From Strongyloides papillosus (Eukaryota > Nematoda > Chromadorea > Rhabditida > Strongyloididae): a stretch of DNA of 64,000 nucleotides. How positions within the stretch are numbered: the stretch's first letter is position 1; every line of letters starts with the position of its first letter. The stretch lies in contig SRSI01000020.1 in NCBI GenBank assembly GCA_005656395.1, positions 62,001 through 126,000 on the forward strand, given 5' to 3'. The translations under genes were made by a program, and so were the position numbers. Below, one piece after another: positions 45,352-59,257 of the stretch. The notes beneath the pieces were generated by a model, which was not told the origin of the DNA, ran no database searches, and saw only the letters and a program-made list of their open reading frames with translations.

Positions 45352-48300
45352 ATGTAGAAAAAATAATTTTTTTTATTTCTAAAAGTAAACTTTATTCTTT
45401 TGCATGAGAAACACATTACCAAGATTTATGTTGATACAAAAAAAATTATGCTTGAATTATTAAAAGATAATTATAGAGATAAATAAAGTAATTTTAATTT
45501 TTGATTGTATTTATTTAATGTATATATTTTTTAATGTAACATTTTATTTACGATTATATTCTTAAAAAATTAAGAATAAATTGTGTCATTTATTTCATCT
45601 TTTTATTCTTTGAATTCTTTAAATTTATTTTATTCTAAAATTAAAAATATTATTTTTGGAGAGAAAAAAAAACCTTTATATATATGAGAAATATAATGAT
45701 AAACATTGAGAATGGCGTTTTCTTACAGAATATAATATATTATAAATATATATTTTTTTTTCATGGTTTTCATTTTCCCTTCCTCTACTAGTGCGCAGTG
45801 CCTTCCTTTCTTTTCTTAAAACTTCGATTTGCCATTCTCATTCTGAATATATATATTATCAAACCACCCTCTCATTAGTATATGGCCATTACATATTCCT
45901 GACTAGGAAAATATGTATACAGAAAATTTTCACTCATTCTATTTATTCCATCAAAAATATAAAAGCGCCTTTCTTTTATATCTATTAGGATGGTTGGAGA
46001 GATGAATGAGGAGGAAGAAAATTGAATACCATAGTAGTTTTCTTCCTCCTATCTAAGTCCCTTTATTTTTGTTATGGTAATATGTGACATCAAAAAACGT
46101 TTTTAACAAAAATGTTATAACTCTTTGATTATTATACTACCAATCGCATTATACTTTTTAAAGTTACAATAAAGATAAATTATATTTTAAAATATATATT
46201 AACTATATGTATCGTATTATTTGGAATTTTTTATTATTTTTTTACACACTTTAAATTTCAAAAAGATAAATTTTTTGAATATAATTTTTTTATTTATAAA
46301 TATTAGCATGGGTTCTTCTCACCCACTCACTTAGATAAAATGAGACATTTTGTTTATTGGGCATTGAATAAATAAGTATTCAATGAAATGACATGCCTTT
46401 AACAAGTTTATTCAAAGGGGATCTGATAAGATGAGGATTGTGATGAAGATATATTTAAGATGATATGAATAAACGAGTATTGAAAAGGAATTAAATGTTT
46501 TTTATGATAAGTATAAATTTTAAAGTTAATCTTTTCTTACTTCTCACACTTCACCACATTTTTCTAATTTTTTTTCTGAAAAATATTATTAACTAAGGGG
46601 TTATTCTACGCTACCTTATCTAGTAATAACATTTGTTTTCATTGTGGTATTTATTTGTAGACTTTTTAATGAATTATATATTTATGTTTTTAAAAAGACT
46701 TTTTTCATCTACAAATATTGTTTTATTTTATTACATATTCATATACTTTTTTTTCTCTTTACATTTCAATTCTTTGACATACTATTATTTTGTTAGTAAT
46801 TTCAATACAAAGGTAATTTAATTATTATCATCTGCTCATCTATCAAAAGAACTAATCTTTCTACTATTTTGTTGTGCTAATATTATATTTTTATTAAACT
46901 TTATACTTTTTGTTTAAATAGTTTTAGTAGAAGCATTAAGCAAAAACATATTTCCTATAGTTCTTTTTTTTGATTATCTTTTTAATCCTCTGATATAAAT
47001 ATAAAATATTTTTTTTAATTAAAGTATTTTTAAAGGTATTATTTATATACGCTTTTTTTAAATTTGAAAGAATATTATTATTAACCTTAGTTATGTTTTC
47101 TTTTTATTTAAACATTTATTAGATAAAATATTTATTTTTAACTTGCCTTAGTATGGAAATATATATTTATATACATTTTTACATGCTTTTAAAAAATTGA
47201 TAATAGACATATCAAGAATGAGAATATATATATAAAAGTATTGGTGGATGGCTAATATTTGTTATAATAAAAAGAGACATATATTTATATTTTAAAACAT
47301 TATAGTCAAAGAAATATATTTTATGTAGATGAATGTGCATCTTGAAGATGGCATTCTAAATTTGGTGAAGAAAAGAGGAGGAAATGAAAGATGATTAAGA
47401 GATAATCATTTTTAGAAATGTTGAATAATATAATTTATTTGTTTTTTTTTTTGAATAGGTATTTATATATAAATATAAAATATTCTATAATTTTAAAAAA
47501 AAAAGTAAAAAGGTTTTAACAAATATAAAATTATTGCACCTTAATTTGATGAACATTTAATAAATAACCACATATCTTCTATAATATGAGTGACTAAAAA
47601 ATATTTTCTTCTAATATATGACATGTAGTTAAGTTATTAGAAAAACTAAGTAAATTTAGGAGATTGCTAATGCATGAGTCTGATTTCAATTTCCCATTAA
47701 CTAATTATTTTCTTTAACGTATTTTGGTTTTTTCTACACATAAGAAATTCCTTTCACATGTAATATTTTATAGCAAAAAAACTATATTATACTTTAAAAG
47801 AAAAAAAGGAATTGAAATTCTTATAACTTTTAACTTTAAAGCAAATTACTTAAAAAATTTATATTTTTCTAATTATGTTTTAAAATCACTACTTTTTTTT
47901 TATTTACCATTTCTTTTCGATAGAATTTTCTATAATATATTCTATTTTACTCTTATCATTTTCTCATAAAAATATTATATCTGATCACTTTATAAATTTT
48001 ATTACAGTAATTGTTTCTCCTTATACTTATATATAATGTTAAGACTACATGTTTATAGATATTTTTATTTATAAATTTCGACCAAGAAATTATATTTACA
48101 ACTCTTTTGATTGTTAACGAATGTTTTATATTTTTTAAACTATTATTTTTTTTGTTGTATAATAATTGTCACTACAAAATACACTTCATCAATTGACTAT
48201 AACATTTAAAAAATAATTAGATAGAAAAAAATTGTATATAATGGTATAAATCTATTTGATATTAAAAGATAAAAAAAAATATGGTTAAAAATTAAAAACT

Positions 48301-51300
48301 ATTTATTTCTATTTTACTTTTTATTAAATTTCCACTCCAGAATTCTTTAAATAGAAAATTACCAAGTAGTAAATAACAATGTTTTTTTAAGAGGTAGCAA
48401 AAATTTCTAGCTAAAAAGTGATCATATACCTTTTTTTTTTACTTTTAGTATATTAAGGAAAGGAATATTCTCTTTATTATATTATTTAACAACATATTGT
48501 CAATCTTTTATTTTTTCTCACTAATTTTATATAACTGAAATTATCTTTATATGTATCTATAAAGATTAATATTTCTATCAATTTATTATCATTATATGAT
48601 ATATTATTACGTCATTCTCAAAAGTTCTTTCTAATTTTTGTGATGCTTTATATTTCTTATCTTCATAATCTTGTTTAAAATAAAAGCGTATTCCTAATTA
48701 ACTTTATGATAGAACTTCTTTTTGATTGTTCTCTCTCTTTTGTTAAATTTTGGAAATTAAAAAAAGAAATCTTTTTATCAGAAACTATTTTAAGAATTTT
48801 ACGTCATTCTATTTTTAAAAATTAACTTAATTAGAAAAACCAAATTCAATAGTTATTCTGTAAAGTTTAAGTAATAGTAGTGTAAAACAGTTGATATATT
48901 AAGCTAATCTTTTTTGGGAAACTTTTATTAAATGACTCACATTTTATTTTATTATTTTCAGTTTCTTTTTACAAAAGCATACAAAGTGGTGGGAGTTATT
49001 ATATTTAACAAGAATACCTAAAAAATTTGTTGGTAGTAATAACATTTCTATCATTAATTAACATTTTTCTTCACTATTCTCTTTTAATTCATTATATTCT
49101 TTTGCTGACTATTCAAAATTACTCCTATTTTTTTGACATACTCACAAATTTTCCTCTTACTTATAAAATTTATAAAATGTCTTATTTTATTAATTTTAAT
49201 TTATTCTTTATTTTTTTGTTTTGGTTTTTTTCCTCCTTAACACTCTTAATATATTTTTACATAGTATTACTACAAAAAAAAGAAAAAAGTATTTTTTTAC
49301 ATTTTGCATAGTAATGATATAATCTAACTTTCTATTTACTTCTTACTTATTTATTATAAAATATGTGATTTTTTATCAACCAACGGTTAAATCAAAAATT
49401 ATGTATGATCTGATAAAGCATATATCTAACTTAATTTAATTAATTTCTCCTACACCAATTTATACACACAAAGTTTAAAGTTTGAATGTCATTAACAAAA
49501 TACTTGATAGGTCTAATGAATGAGGCTTTTGAAAGAAAATAGTTTTTTACTAAATAATAATATAAATTTATACATATATATTTATATATTACCAGTAAAA
49601 TTATTTAAATTAAAATTGTACAAACTCCAGTATTGATTTTGGTATTAAACTTTTTAGTATGCACATAAAATATTACTAAAATAATACTTTTTTCCATATT
49701 TTTTAATAGCTTGTTTGGCTTTTTTACAAAAAAAGTATCAAAACTATTTTTTATTCTAACTTTTTGTTTAAGTGTCCTTTAAGCTATCAAAATTTTGATG
49801 CTTTAATTAATTCAATGAATATATTAGACATATTTTTGTATATAAAATTTAATTTCTAATAAAACAAAATATGTGAAGTTGAGGTAGATGCTGGAAATTA
49901 AAAATAAATAATGAGATAAATTATTAGAAAATAAATATTGTTTTATGATTTTTTTTTCTTTTACATAATTCTGATTTATTGCATCAATTAGCTATGAAAA
50001 GCAATTTATTTCAAATATAAAGCATATATAAGCCACCATTTGGTGTTACTTTCTTTCATGATTTCTATTTCCTATACACTTTCCTCTATATTTTATTTAT
50101 GGAACATAAATGCTAAAAATAACATATTATCATTTTATATTATCAATTTGCGAACCGATGTAGCAACATATAAAAATATATATAAGTATTTAGCTAGTTA
50201 TTCAAGAAACCGTTATAATATAAAAATTTTAATACTTATTCCTTTTTAAAGATTATTATTTTTAATGTTTTTATTACTATCATTGTACAGTTTTTAAAGG
50301 TCCCTTAACTTTAATACATCTATCTTTTCAATTTTTATATATTTTCCAAATAAAAGTAATGTTGAAATCTTTTATGACTTCTATTTATTATTCATAAAAC
50401 ATTAATTTTTTGCTTTTATAAACTTTTCTTACTTTAACCTGCCCTTTTTACCTTTTCTTATTCCTCCAATAATATCATATTTATTTATTCAACAAATGTC
50501 ACTATATTATGTAATCAAAATGTCTTATTATTATTTCTTTATCTCTGTAAATATTTCTGAAAATTGGTAATAATAATAATAATTTTTTTCTCCTAAAATG
50601 GATATTGACAAATTGAGACATGGAAAATGTTAGCTAGAGAAAGTAAACAATTTATACTTGAGATTCCTTTTTGTTAACTTTTAAAAATTTTAAATTTTAT
50701 CAGATGAATTTTACATATTTATTCAATTTGATAGACTTTTTATTTTATATTTATCCTTCATATATTTCAAATTATTTCTTACATATAATACTAATAAAAG
50801 GTAGAATAAAAAAAACTTTTGGTTGTAGTAAAAATTTATTATTAATAATAAAATATGTATATATTTATTTTTAATGCTTGGTAAAATTCAATAGAGAGAA
50901 AATGGTTGTGATATATACTTTATAAGAAATAGAGTGTATATTTTATTTATTTTGTTAAATATTTTTATTTAAAAACAGGATAAACTTTTTTAATTACATT
51001 TTATACCTTTAATTCACATCTCCATGTATGTTTATATCTTGGAATGAAAATGATTGTTATTATAATTTTTTACTAACACTATCATATAGGATATTTTCAT
51101 TATGATGAGGTGAAACGTCATAGTTTCTATCCTAGGACAGAAGTAATGATTCACGTTATTTTATTTTTTTTAATTTTTTTCTAAATGTCAATTAAAAATA
51201 AAAAGAATCCCAACAGTATTATTTCTATTTATATATTAATGTCAGGAAGAAGCTTACTAATAATTGTATAATTTTTTTTAATTAATCATCTTGTTACATT

Positions 51301-52153
51301 ATAATTACATTGACAAGATACCAAAGTCTTATCTCTCCTCTTCTTCCTAATCTTATCATTATACATACACATATATAAACATTGATAAATTATGTCCTTT
51401 TTTCATCTACTTTACCAGTAACCATGTATATTTTATAATACATAACAAGACGATGATACTTTTTAATGATAGAATGATGAAATAATAATATTTAACGTAA
51501 AATATTTTCATTTTATTTTCCTTTCAAATTTAACAGAATTATTTTTTTATATCTCACTAGAAATTACTAATAATCTTTTTAACAAATAATTTTTTTTCAG
51601 TTCTCTTAAATATAATAAACCAAACACCATTATATTTTACCTCTAAATTTCTTAATTACTACCTTGAAGGAAATAAAAAAGAATACCTATATAATTATCA
51701 AAACTTTATTTATTTATACACACAACTATTAGATTAATTCAATTTATAAATTATATTATCCTGAAGGCAAAATTCTTTTAACATATAAGAAAAAGAAATT
51801 TAAAAATATTACCATAATAATTTGCAGGTCCTCCTTTAAACGGTTATGATTTTGCAATATTTCTATATCACCAATAGGAGGCAAAAAAATACTAAATATT
51901 TATAAAATTTTAATTTTTTCTCTCAAATTATATATTGAAGAACAATAGAAAAAATTAATTTTTTAGTATTTATTATTTACAAAAAAAAAGAAGAAGAATA
52001 ACTGCATATTGTACTTTTGAGTTTAGAGAAAATATTACATTTTATTATTATAAAATTTTTTTCCAACAAATATATATCGAATAGGAATATATTTGATATT
52101 AGTTGTATTTCTAGTAGATAAAATTTTACAACTTTTTAATTATCTTTTCAAGA
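45352..52153. other. 6.8-kb gene desert between GAK and egl-8
   Basis: No convincing coding frame over 6.8 kb, while elsewhere genes are spaced at 0.2-1.5 kb. Frames of 60-94 codons exist but are Phe/Ile/Tyr/Asn-rich translations of AT-rich DNA. It contains a GA/CT-rich hairpin at 46009-46050 and a weaker one at 51087-51134. It ends in TTATCTTTTCAAG (52152), an acceptor directly before the egl-8 ATG, so 5' exons or promoters of egl-8 may be within. Confidence 0.6.
45996..46060. ncRNA. Candidate hairpin (possible small-RNA precursor)
   Basis: AGGAGGAAGAAAA (46009-46021) pairs perfectly with TTTTCTTCCTCCT (46038-46050). Three more pairs, two of them G-U, narrow the loop to about 10 nt. On the outside AGAT/ATCT and GGA/TCC can extend the stem with bulges, giving a foldback of about 65 nt. 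No known miRNA seed is recognised. A polypurine inverted repeat with no RNA product is equally possible. Confidence 0.25.
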
Positions 52154-55100
52154 ATGGCTAAAGAATATCAATTTAATTGGAAACCTAATATACCACAAAG
52201 TTTTATAGATGGTTGCATTTTTGATAGGTATGATGATGAGTCAACTTTCTTAGACTTAAATGCAAATGTTAAAATTGACGAGTATGGTTTTTATTTATCA
52301 TGGATAGTTGATGGAAAAGATACCAATTTAATAGATTTAGTTAATATTTGGGAAAGTAGACCTGTAACAGGCCCACCAAAAGATGGGAGAATTCTGTTTG
52401 AATTGGAACAACGTGGTTCTAGAGAAACATTAGAAGAGAGGACTGTCTGGATAACATATGGTCAGGATCTAGTTAATATTAATTCTTTTTATATAGTTGC
52501 TCAAGATATTAGTACAGCTAAAATATGGAGAAATGGTATTAATGAGATATTAAAGAACTTAAAGATAAGACATGTCTGTCCAACCACAAATTTAATGAAA
52601 CACTGGAGATTTCTATGTTTAGGATTAAATGATAGAAGAAAGATACCTATAAAAAACATTGTTAAAACATTTTCTAGTGGTAAACCGGAAAGAATGGTTC
52701 TTAAATGCTTAAGTGATCTTGGTTTAGCTGGTGATAAGGTAAGCAACCAAAATTAGTAGATATTTTTTTATTTAGTTTGCACTTACTATTATTATAAATT
52801 TATTTTTTATTAAAAATAGAGTGATGTACTGTTATTGTAATTTTATTTTAACATAAGATAAAAAAAAACGCATCTATCTATTACCCTTCTATAAATAATA
52901 AAATATCCTTAAACAAATTTGACAAATAATTTTAAACATAAAAGAGTTTAATTTATGCATGGATTATTTAGTATACACCAGTTAAAGTAATAAGGAAATC
53001 ATGGACTAAAAATTTGAAAAGTTTCTACAAATGTAGATCGAAAAAATATCATAAAAAAAAGGTGTGGTGATTGTATTTGTCTTGCATGTCTTATATAATT
53101 TGTTATATGTTTTTGCTTAATTTTTATTTTTTTATTTTTTGCTTTTTGTTTGTTCTTTCTTTTTTTTTTTGTTAAAATAATATATCTAATTATGAATTTT
53201 TTTTCCATTTTACAGGAACGGGAAGAATTAGATGTAGAACTTTTTACATTCGAAAAGTTTTTACGTCTATATCATAAAATATGTCCAAGAACTGAAGTAC
53301 AAGAATTATTTGTCAAATTGTAAGTTTTTAATTATTAATGCTATTAAATTTAATTTTTATAGGAGTGGCCAGAAAGAATATTTAACAAGGGATAAATTAA
53401 TTGCATTTTTAAATGATGAACAAAGAGATCCAAGATTAAATGAAATTTTATTTCCTCATTTCACTGTTAATACTGCACAAGCATTAATTGCCAAATTTGA
53501 AACTGATGAGAATTACATTAATAATGGCAAAATGAGTGGTGATGCATTTTTACGATTTTTGATGTCTGATGAGAATTCACCAATATTTCTTGATAGAACT
53601 GAAATGTATCAAGATATGGATCAACCATTATCACATTATTATATTAATTCATCTCATAATACTTATTTAGTTGGTAGACAATATGGTGGTAAAAGTTCAA
53701 CAGAAATTTATCGTACAGTTCTTTTGTCTGGGTGTCGTTGCGTGGAGTTAGATTGTTGGGATGGAACCGGTGAAAATAAAGGTGAACCTATTATTACACA
53801 TGGTAAAGCTATGTGTACAGATGTCTTTTTTAAGGATGTTCTTTATCAAATTCGTGACACTGCCTTTGCTAGATCTGATTTTCCAGTTATCTTGTCATTC
53901 GAAAATCACTGTTCAAAGTCTAATCAACAAAAAATGGCAAAATATTGTATGGAGATATTTGGTGATATGTTATTATCAAAACCTTTACCTGATTTTCCTC
54001 TTGAACCAGGCGTTCCATTACCACCACCGTCCAGATTAAAAAGAAAAATTTTAATCAAAAATAAAAGGTTAAAACCAGAGGTTGAAAAAGTTCAAATGGA
54101 ACAATTTTTGAGAGAAGGAAAATTAGATGAAGATGATGAGATAACGGAAAATCCTGATGTTGTTAGTGAAGATGCCACATTACAACGTAAGTTTTGAAAT
54201 ATATTTTTTATTTTTTCTTTTTCTTGCTTTTTCAATTTGCGTTTGATTTTTCATCCAAACGTAGCACTCTTTTACACATCCTCTTTTCAAAAATCCCTTT
54301 TTTTTTACCAATGTTATATAAACAGCATGGTTTTTAATTGATAGAAAACATAATTTTTTTCAGTTCAAAGAAATTTTTTTTATCTATATATTTACTTTTA
54401 AAAATTAGGGAATTTAAAATAGAAAAAATTATCATACTTTTAATCAACTACTACTACCCTATATTTCAAATAAAACAAAAAGAAAAATGTAGTATTATTC
54501 TATATATTTTAATATTTTAAACAAATATAGTAATATAATTAAAATGTAGATACATCAAATTATTATAGTATAATAGCGCTAGTTACTAATTATATTTCAA
54601 AATTTATTTAGAATTTATTATAATTATATATTTTTATAAAATACTTATTATCTTTAACTTATTTCCAAAATTAAAAATTATTTTTCGTACCTTTGATCTT
54701 CAGGAACAACCACAACAACAACTTATCCTACCACAATGACAAGCTGTGGCTCCAGTTTAAGTGTAACATCTGATAATGCATCCATCCTTTCCTTAATATC
54801 ATCCTCTTCCGCGACAGCTGGAGGAAGTATTGTTTCACAACTCTCCTTTCGTCGCCATCATCATTACCACAATTATTTATCACGTGGAAAAGATGCCTTT
54901 GAAAGGAATTCCTCCTTTCGTATTCCTTCAAGTGCTTATAATACTTCTTCTGGTAGTACGATTTCAAGTAGAAATATTACAAGTATGCGTCTCAGTTTTA
55001 GGAATAAAAGTCCTAATAAATCCGGTAGTGGTACCAATACCGGGAGCATGGATGGCTTTTATTCTTCTCGATTAGGTGAGGTCATATGTTTTGTCATTTT

Positions 55101-58100
55101 TTTTAATTTCATAGTAAAAAACAAAGCTATCTTTATGTTAATATAAATATCTTTTATTTTTATTTATCTTCTATTACTTTCTAAGTTCGTTCTAAGGTCT
55201 ATATTTATTTTGCCTACTATCTATGCTTATTTAGTGACGTTTCAAAATTCGTACTTTATGTCTATCAACTTTAATTTTATCTTTCTTATTTTTTCAATCT
55301 TCACTATTTTTGTTTCTTTTTTTCAATAAAAAATAATATAAAAACTATTATATTTTGCTACACTAACATCCTATTTTTGGGTAAATATTTTGAAAAATTC
55401 AAATAAATATTTTTCCCTTAAATTTTTTTTATAATAAGTTAACTATAAAAATGTCGTTTTTGACTATTTTGTGAATTGCTTATAGCTGGTAATCACCAAA
55501 TTCATTCAGTTTCTGAGAATGCTTCACGTCGTCAATCTACCTTCAATACTTGTATGTTTAATGTCTCTGACAACAGTCTGGCTTCTAACAGTGAATATAC
55601 CTCTTCAAAAGATTATTTTACATCTATCTTCTCCAAAAGTCCAGGTAATCTAATGGGTAAGACAATATTTCTTAATTATACACAAACTATATTATGTCAC
55701 AGTACATCACGTCTTTTTTTCTGATTACCAGAAATATCTTTGGATATAGTTTTGTAGAGATGTCAAAAATTGTACTCTATCTGTGTAATATTAAGATGTA
55801 CTATTTATACAAATAACAAATGGTATCGTATCAGATAAAATAATTTTGGGGAAGGTATATTTTTTTGTTATATCCATATGCACATAAATTTGTTAAATCA
55901 ATTAGTTATTTATAAATAACATAAAGTAAAACTGTAATTTTTTATATATGCAACAAATGTCTTTTTGGACGTAGAGGCTTTATATATTATATGTCATTTT
56001 TATATCGCTTGTCTTCTAAGCTTTTTGAAATTTTTTTTTTTTTTTTTTTCTACAACATATTTCACAAAAAAACACCATTAAAACGTAATTTTTTTAGGCT
56101 TAGATGGAAAAGAACAAGATGAGGCACATCCAGAGTTAAAACAAGTTAATTTTATCAGTAAATTGAAACCATTGGGTTTTAAAAAGGTACAGGTAAGTAA
56201 AAAAAAATAAAATAGTATAGATAGTTTTATAAGAAATGAACATAAAATGTTCTGATTATAAATTAATATCATATATCTATCTAGATAGAGCCTGAGATAG
56301 AAGAAAAAAGTACTTCCATTAGTACAGTACCATCGTTAATTGTAACGAATCACGATTCCTCAAACAAATTAACAGCTCACCTAGAAACTCCACCACTTGT
56401 TAGGGAAAAAAGAAGTTTTAAACTGAAAGGGCATATAGAAAGTAGTGCTACAAGTATCTCAAATGCCCTTCTAGAATTCAAACCAAGAAGGCCATCTATT
56501 AAAACTTCTAAACTCTCTTTAAAGGTTTTTAAAATTAATTTTTATTTTATATATATGATGTTTGATTATATATTTATCTTGAGTGATTATAATATCCCTT
56601 TATTACATGATATGATCTATACTTCTACTTTTCCTAGCATGTTATTGATGGTCTTTTAAGCATAAAGTAATATATAAATTTATTACTATACATATTTATA
56701 TGTGTTCATATAATATATTTTTAAGTTATAGTGCTTAAAAAGTTATTTACTTTAAAAAGACACATTTTTTATCCCCCAATTTGTTAGTGTGCATCTTATG
56801 TAGTAAATTGAAACACCTATTACTTTTTATTTAATTTTTAAACTATATTTAATTGTCTTTTCTTTTTTCAGCCAATTTTAACTAAAGAAGAGGAAGAAAG
56901 AATTATTGCCGAATACCATTACACTGGAGCTACAACAAATATCCATCCACTTTTGTCTTCACTTGTAAACTATACTCATCCGGTAAAATTTTCTGGTTTT
57001 GATGTTGCCGAACAAAATAATTTAAATTTCCATATGTCTTCATATTCAGAATCTACTGGTTTAACTTATTTAAAACAAAATGCTCCTGAATTTGTTAATT
57101 ATAATAAAAGACAACTTTCTCGAATATATCCTAAAGGTGCTAGAGTAGATTCTTCAAACTTTTTACCTCAAATATTTTGGAATGCTGGTTGTCATATGGT
57201 TAGTTTAAATTTCCAAACACCTGATGTTCCTATGCAACTAAATCAAGGAAAATTTGAGTATAATGGTAATTGTGGGTATTTATTAAAACCTGATTTTATG
57301 AGAAGACCTGACAAAACTTTTGATCCCTTCTCTGAGTCACCTGTCGATGGTATTATTGCTGCAACTTGTTCTGTACGTATTATTTCTGGACAATTTATTT
57401 GTGATAAAAAAATTGGTACATATGTTGAAGTTGAGATGTATGGTTTACCTACTGATACGATAAGAAAAGAACATAAAACAAAAACTATACCTACTAATGG
57501 TTTAAATCCAATATATAATGAAGATCCATTTGTTTTTAGAAAAGTTATTTTACCAGATCTAGCAGTATTAAGATTTGCTGTTTATGATGAAAATGGAAAA
57601 CAACTGGGACAAAGAATTTTGCCATTAGATGGTCTTCAGGCTGGATATAGACATATTTCTTTAAGAACAGAAACAAATATGGCAACAGTTTTACCAACAT
57701 TATTTGTACATATTGTTATTAAGACATATGTACCTGATGAACATTCTGGACTTGTAGATATTTTAGCTGATCCAAGAGCATTTTACAAACCTAGTAAACA
57801 AGAAGTTTTAAGAAAGTTAGTTGATGATGATATTGATGGTGAACAAATGGGTAATGGACAAGGAAATGCTAAATTAGAAAATGGTCCTTCAGTTGATCGT
57901 TCATTAGGTCACTCCTCTATTCATGATAAAACAACTCCAAGTACACCAATGAGTGGTGTATCTAAAAATATTAATAATGGAAATAATAGTTCGTCAATTG
58001 ATAATGGTAAAACTAGTCAACCTAACTCTTCAAGATCAGCTCCAGAAACCTCTGATAATAAATTCAAAATAAAAACTATCGATGTAGAGGAGATTAAAAA

Positions 58101-58848
58101 AGATAAGGTATTTGTTAAATTAATGAAAAAACAACAAAAAGATGTAGAAGAATTAAAGAAGAAGCATGGAAAACAAAGAGATTCCATACAGAAACAGCAA
58201 CAAACAAATGTTGATAAATTGATACATGGTGGTAATAGGATGTCGAAAAAGAAGAGAGAAAGTGAAAAACGATCTGGTCCATTTACTTCACGTGATTCAT
58301 TATCTTCTAGATCAACAGAAGGAGGATTATCCCCAGAAGAGTTAAATTCAGTTAAGATGAAAAGTTTAGTATCAAATCAAACAGATGAATGGTCAAGTTT
58401 GTTACATAAACAAGCAATTGAAGAGTACGATCAAAAGAAAGGACATATTAAGCAAGAATATGAAACATTGAAAATTTTATTGTTAGAAGCACAAAAGCAT
58501 CAAATGGCATTACTAAAAAATAATCTTGACAATGAACATAAAGAATTGAAACAACAACAAACGAAAAAATCAATGGATGATATAAAATCTATTCAACAGG
58601 ATAAAAATACCAAAAATAAAGCTGAAAGAGATAGGAGAATAAAAGAGCTGAATGAGAAGAATGTCAAAGTATTTGTAGAGGAAAGAAAACGCCTCGCGAT
58701 GAAAGCACAAAACTATGAAGAGCAACTACAAATGCGCCATCAAAATCAACTTGAAGTCTTAGAAAAAGAATTATGCAAAGCATTAGAAAGTGAAAAAATG
58801 AGTCATCAGGAAACATTGCTTTCTATTAGGCCTCAATCTATTGTTTAA
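52154..58848 (+). CDS. egl-8: Phospholipase C-beta, EGL-8 type, 1455 aa
   Basis: Exons are 52154-52738, 53216-53319, 53363-54186, 54704-55075, 55486-55656, 56098-56192, 56285-56524 and 56872-58848; the phases sum to a single frame. It contains a PH domain (about 1-150), EF-hands (about 155-315) and a catalytic X domain (about 320-475). The X domain has [18 protein letters not shown] and ITHG, giving catalytic His/Glu/Asp/His. A Ser-rich X-Y linker of about 320 residues follows, then the Y domain (825-940; [20 protein letters not shown]), a C2 domain, and the long C-terminal coiled coil (about 1185-1455) typical of the beta class and of Gq binding. C. elegans EGL-8 is similar in length and acts in acetylcholine release and immunity. 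For exon 5 a donor 12 nt earlier (CCAG/gtaatc) is an alternative in the same phase. Confidence 0.95.
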
Positions 58849-59257
58849 AAGAAAAGTATTTTTTGAATAATATTTTAGTTACTATAACTCAATTTTTATT
58901 ATTGCTACAAAAATTTTAGTGGATATTCTTATTTCATTTATGCATTAATAATATGAAAAGAAAAACGGGATTTTTTCTATATAATTAGCAATCGTGATGT
59001 TTGACAGTTTTTAAAGTTATTCACCATTGTAAATCAGTTATAAGATTTATTATATAGTTTTACTTATATTGCCATTTTTATTCATTCCAATATATGTAAA
59101 AAAATTTTCCTTTACATTATTTTTTTTAACAAGATTCCTTTTTTTTTAATAAAAAATTACTAATTTTTGGTATTGTTTTATTCAAACGATGATTTTATAA
59201 TACAGTATATTTACAATTTAAAAAAATACAATAGAAAAAAAACTATACATTTCCACC
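58849..59257. other. Convergent 3' ends of egl-8 and smc-4
   Basis: 409 nt of AT-rich sequence. No further feature. Confidence 0.45.

Noticed and set aside
47331..47356. Small hairpin GAATG...CATTC
   Set aside because: Loop of about 5 nt and short stem with bulge; of the kind expected by chance.
47724..49311. Open frames of 81 and 94 codons in the gene desert
   Set aside because: Phe/Tyr/Ile/Leu-rich translations of AT-rich DNA, no acceptor, no domain, no support for coding.
49880..49900. TGAGGTAG, the let-7 family seed
   Set aside because: No complementary arm within about 100 nt on either side, so no precursor hairpin.
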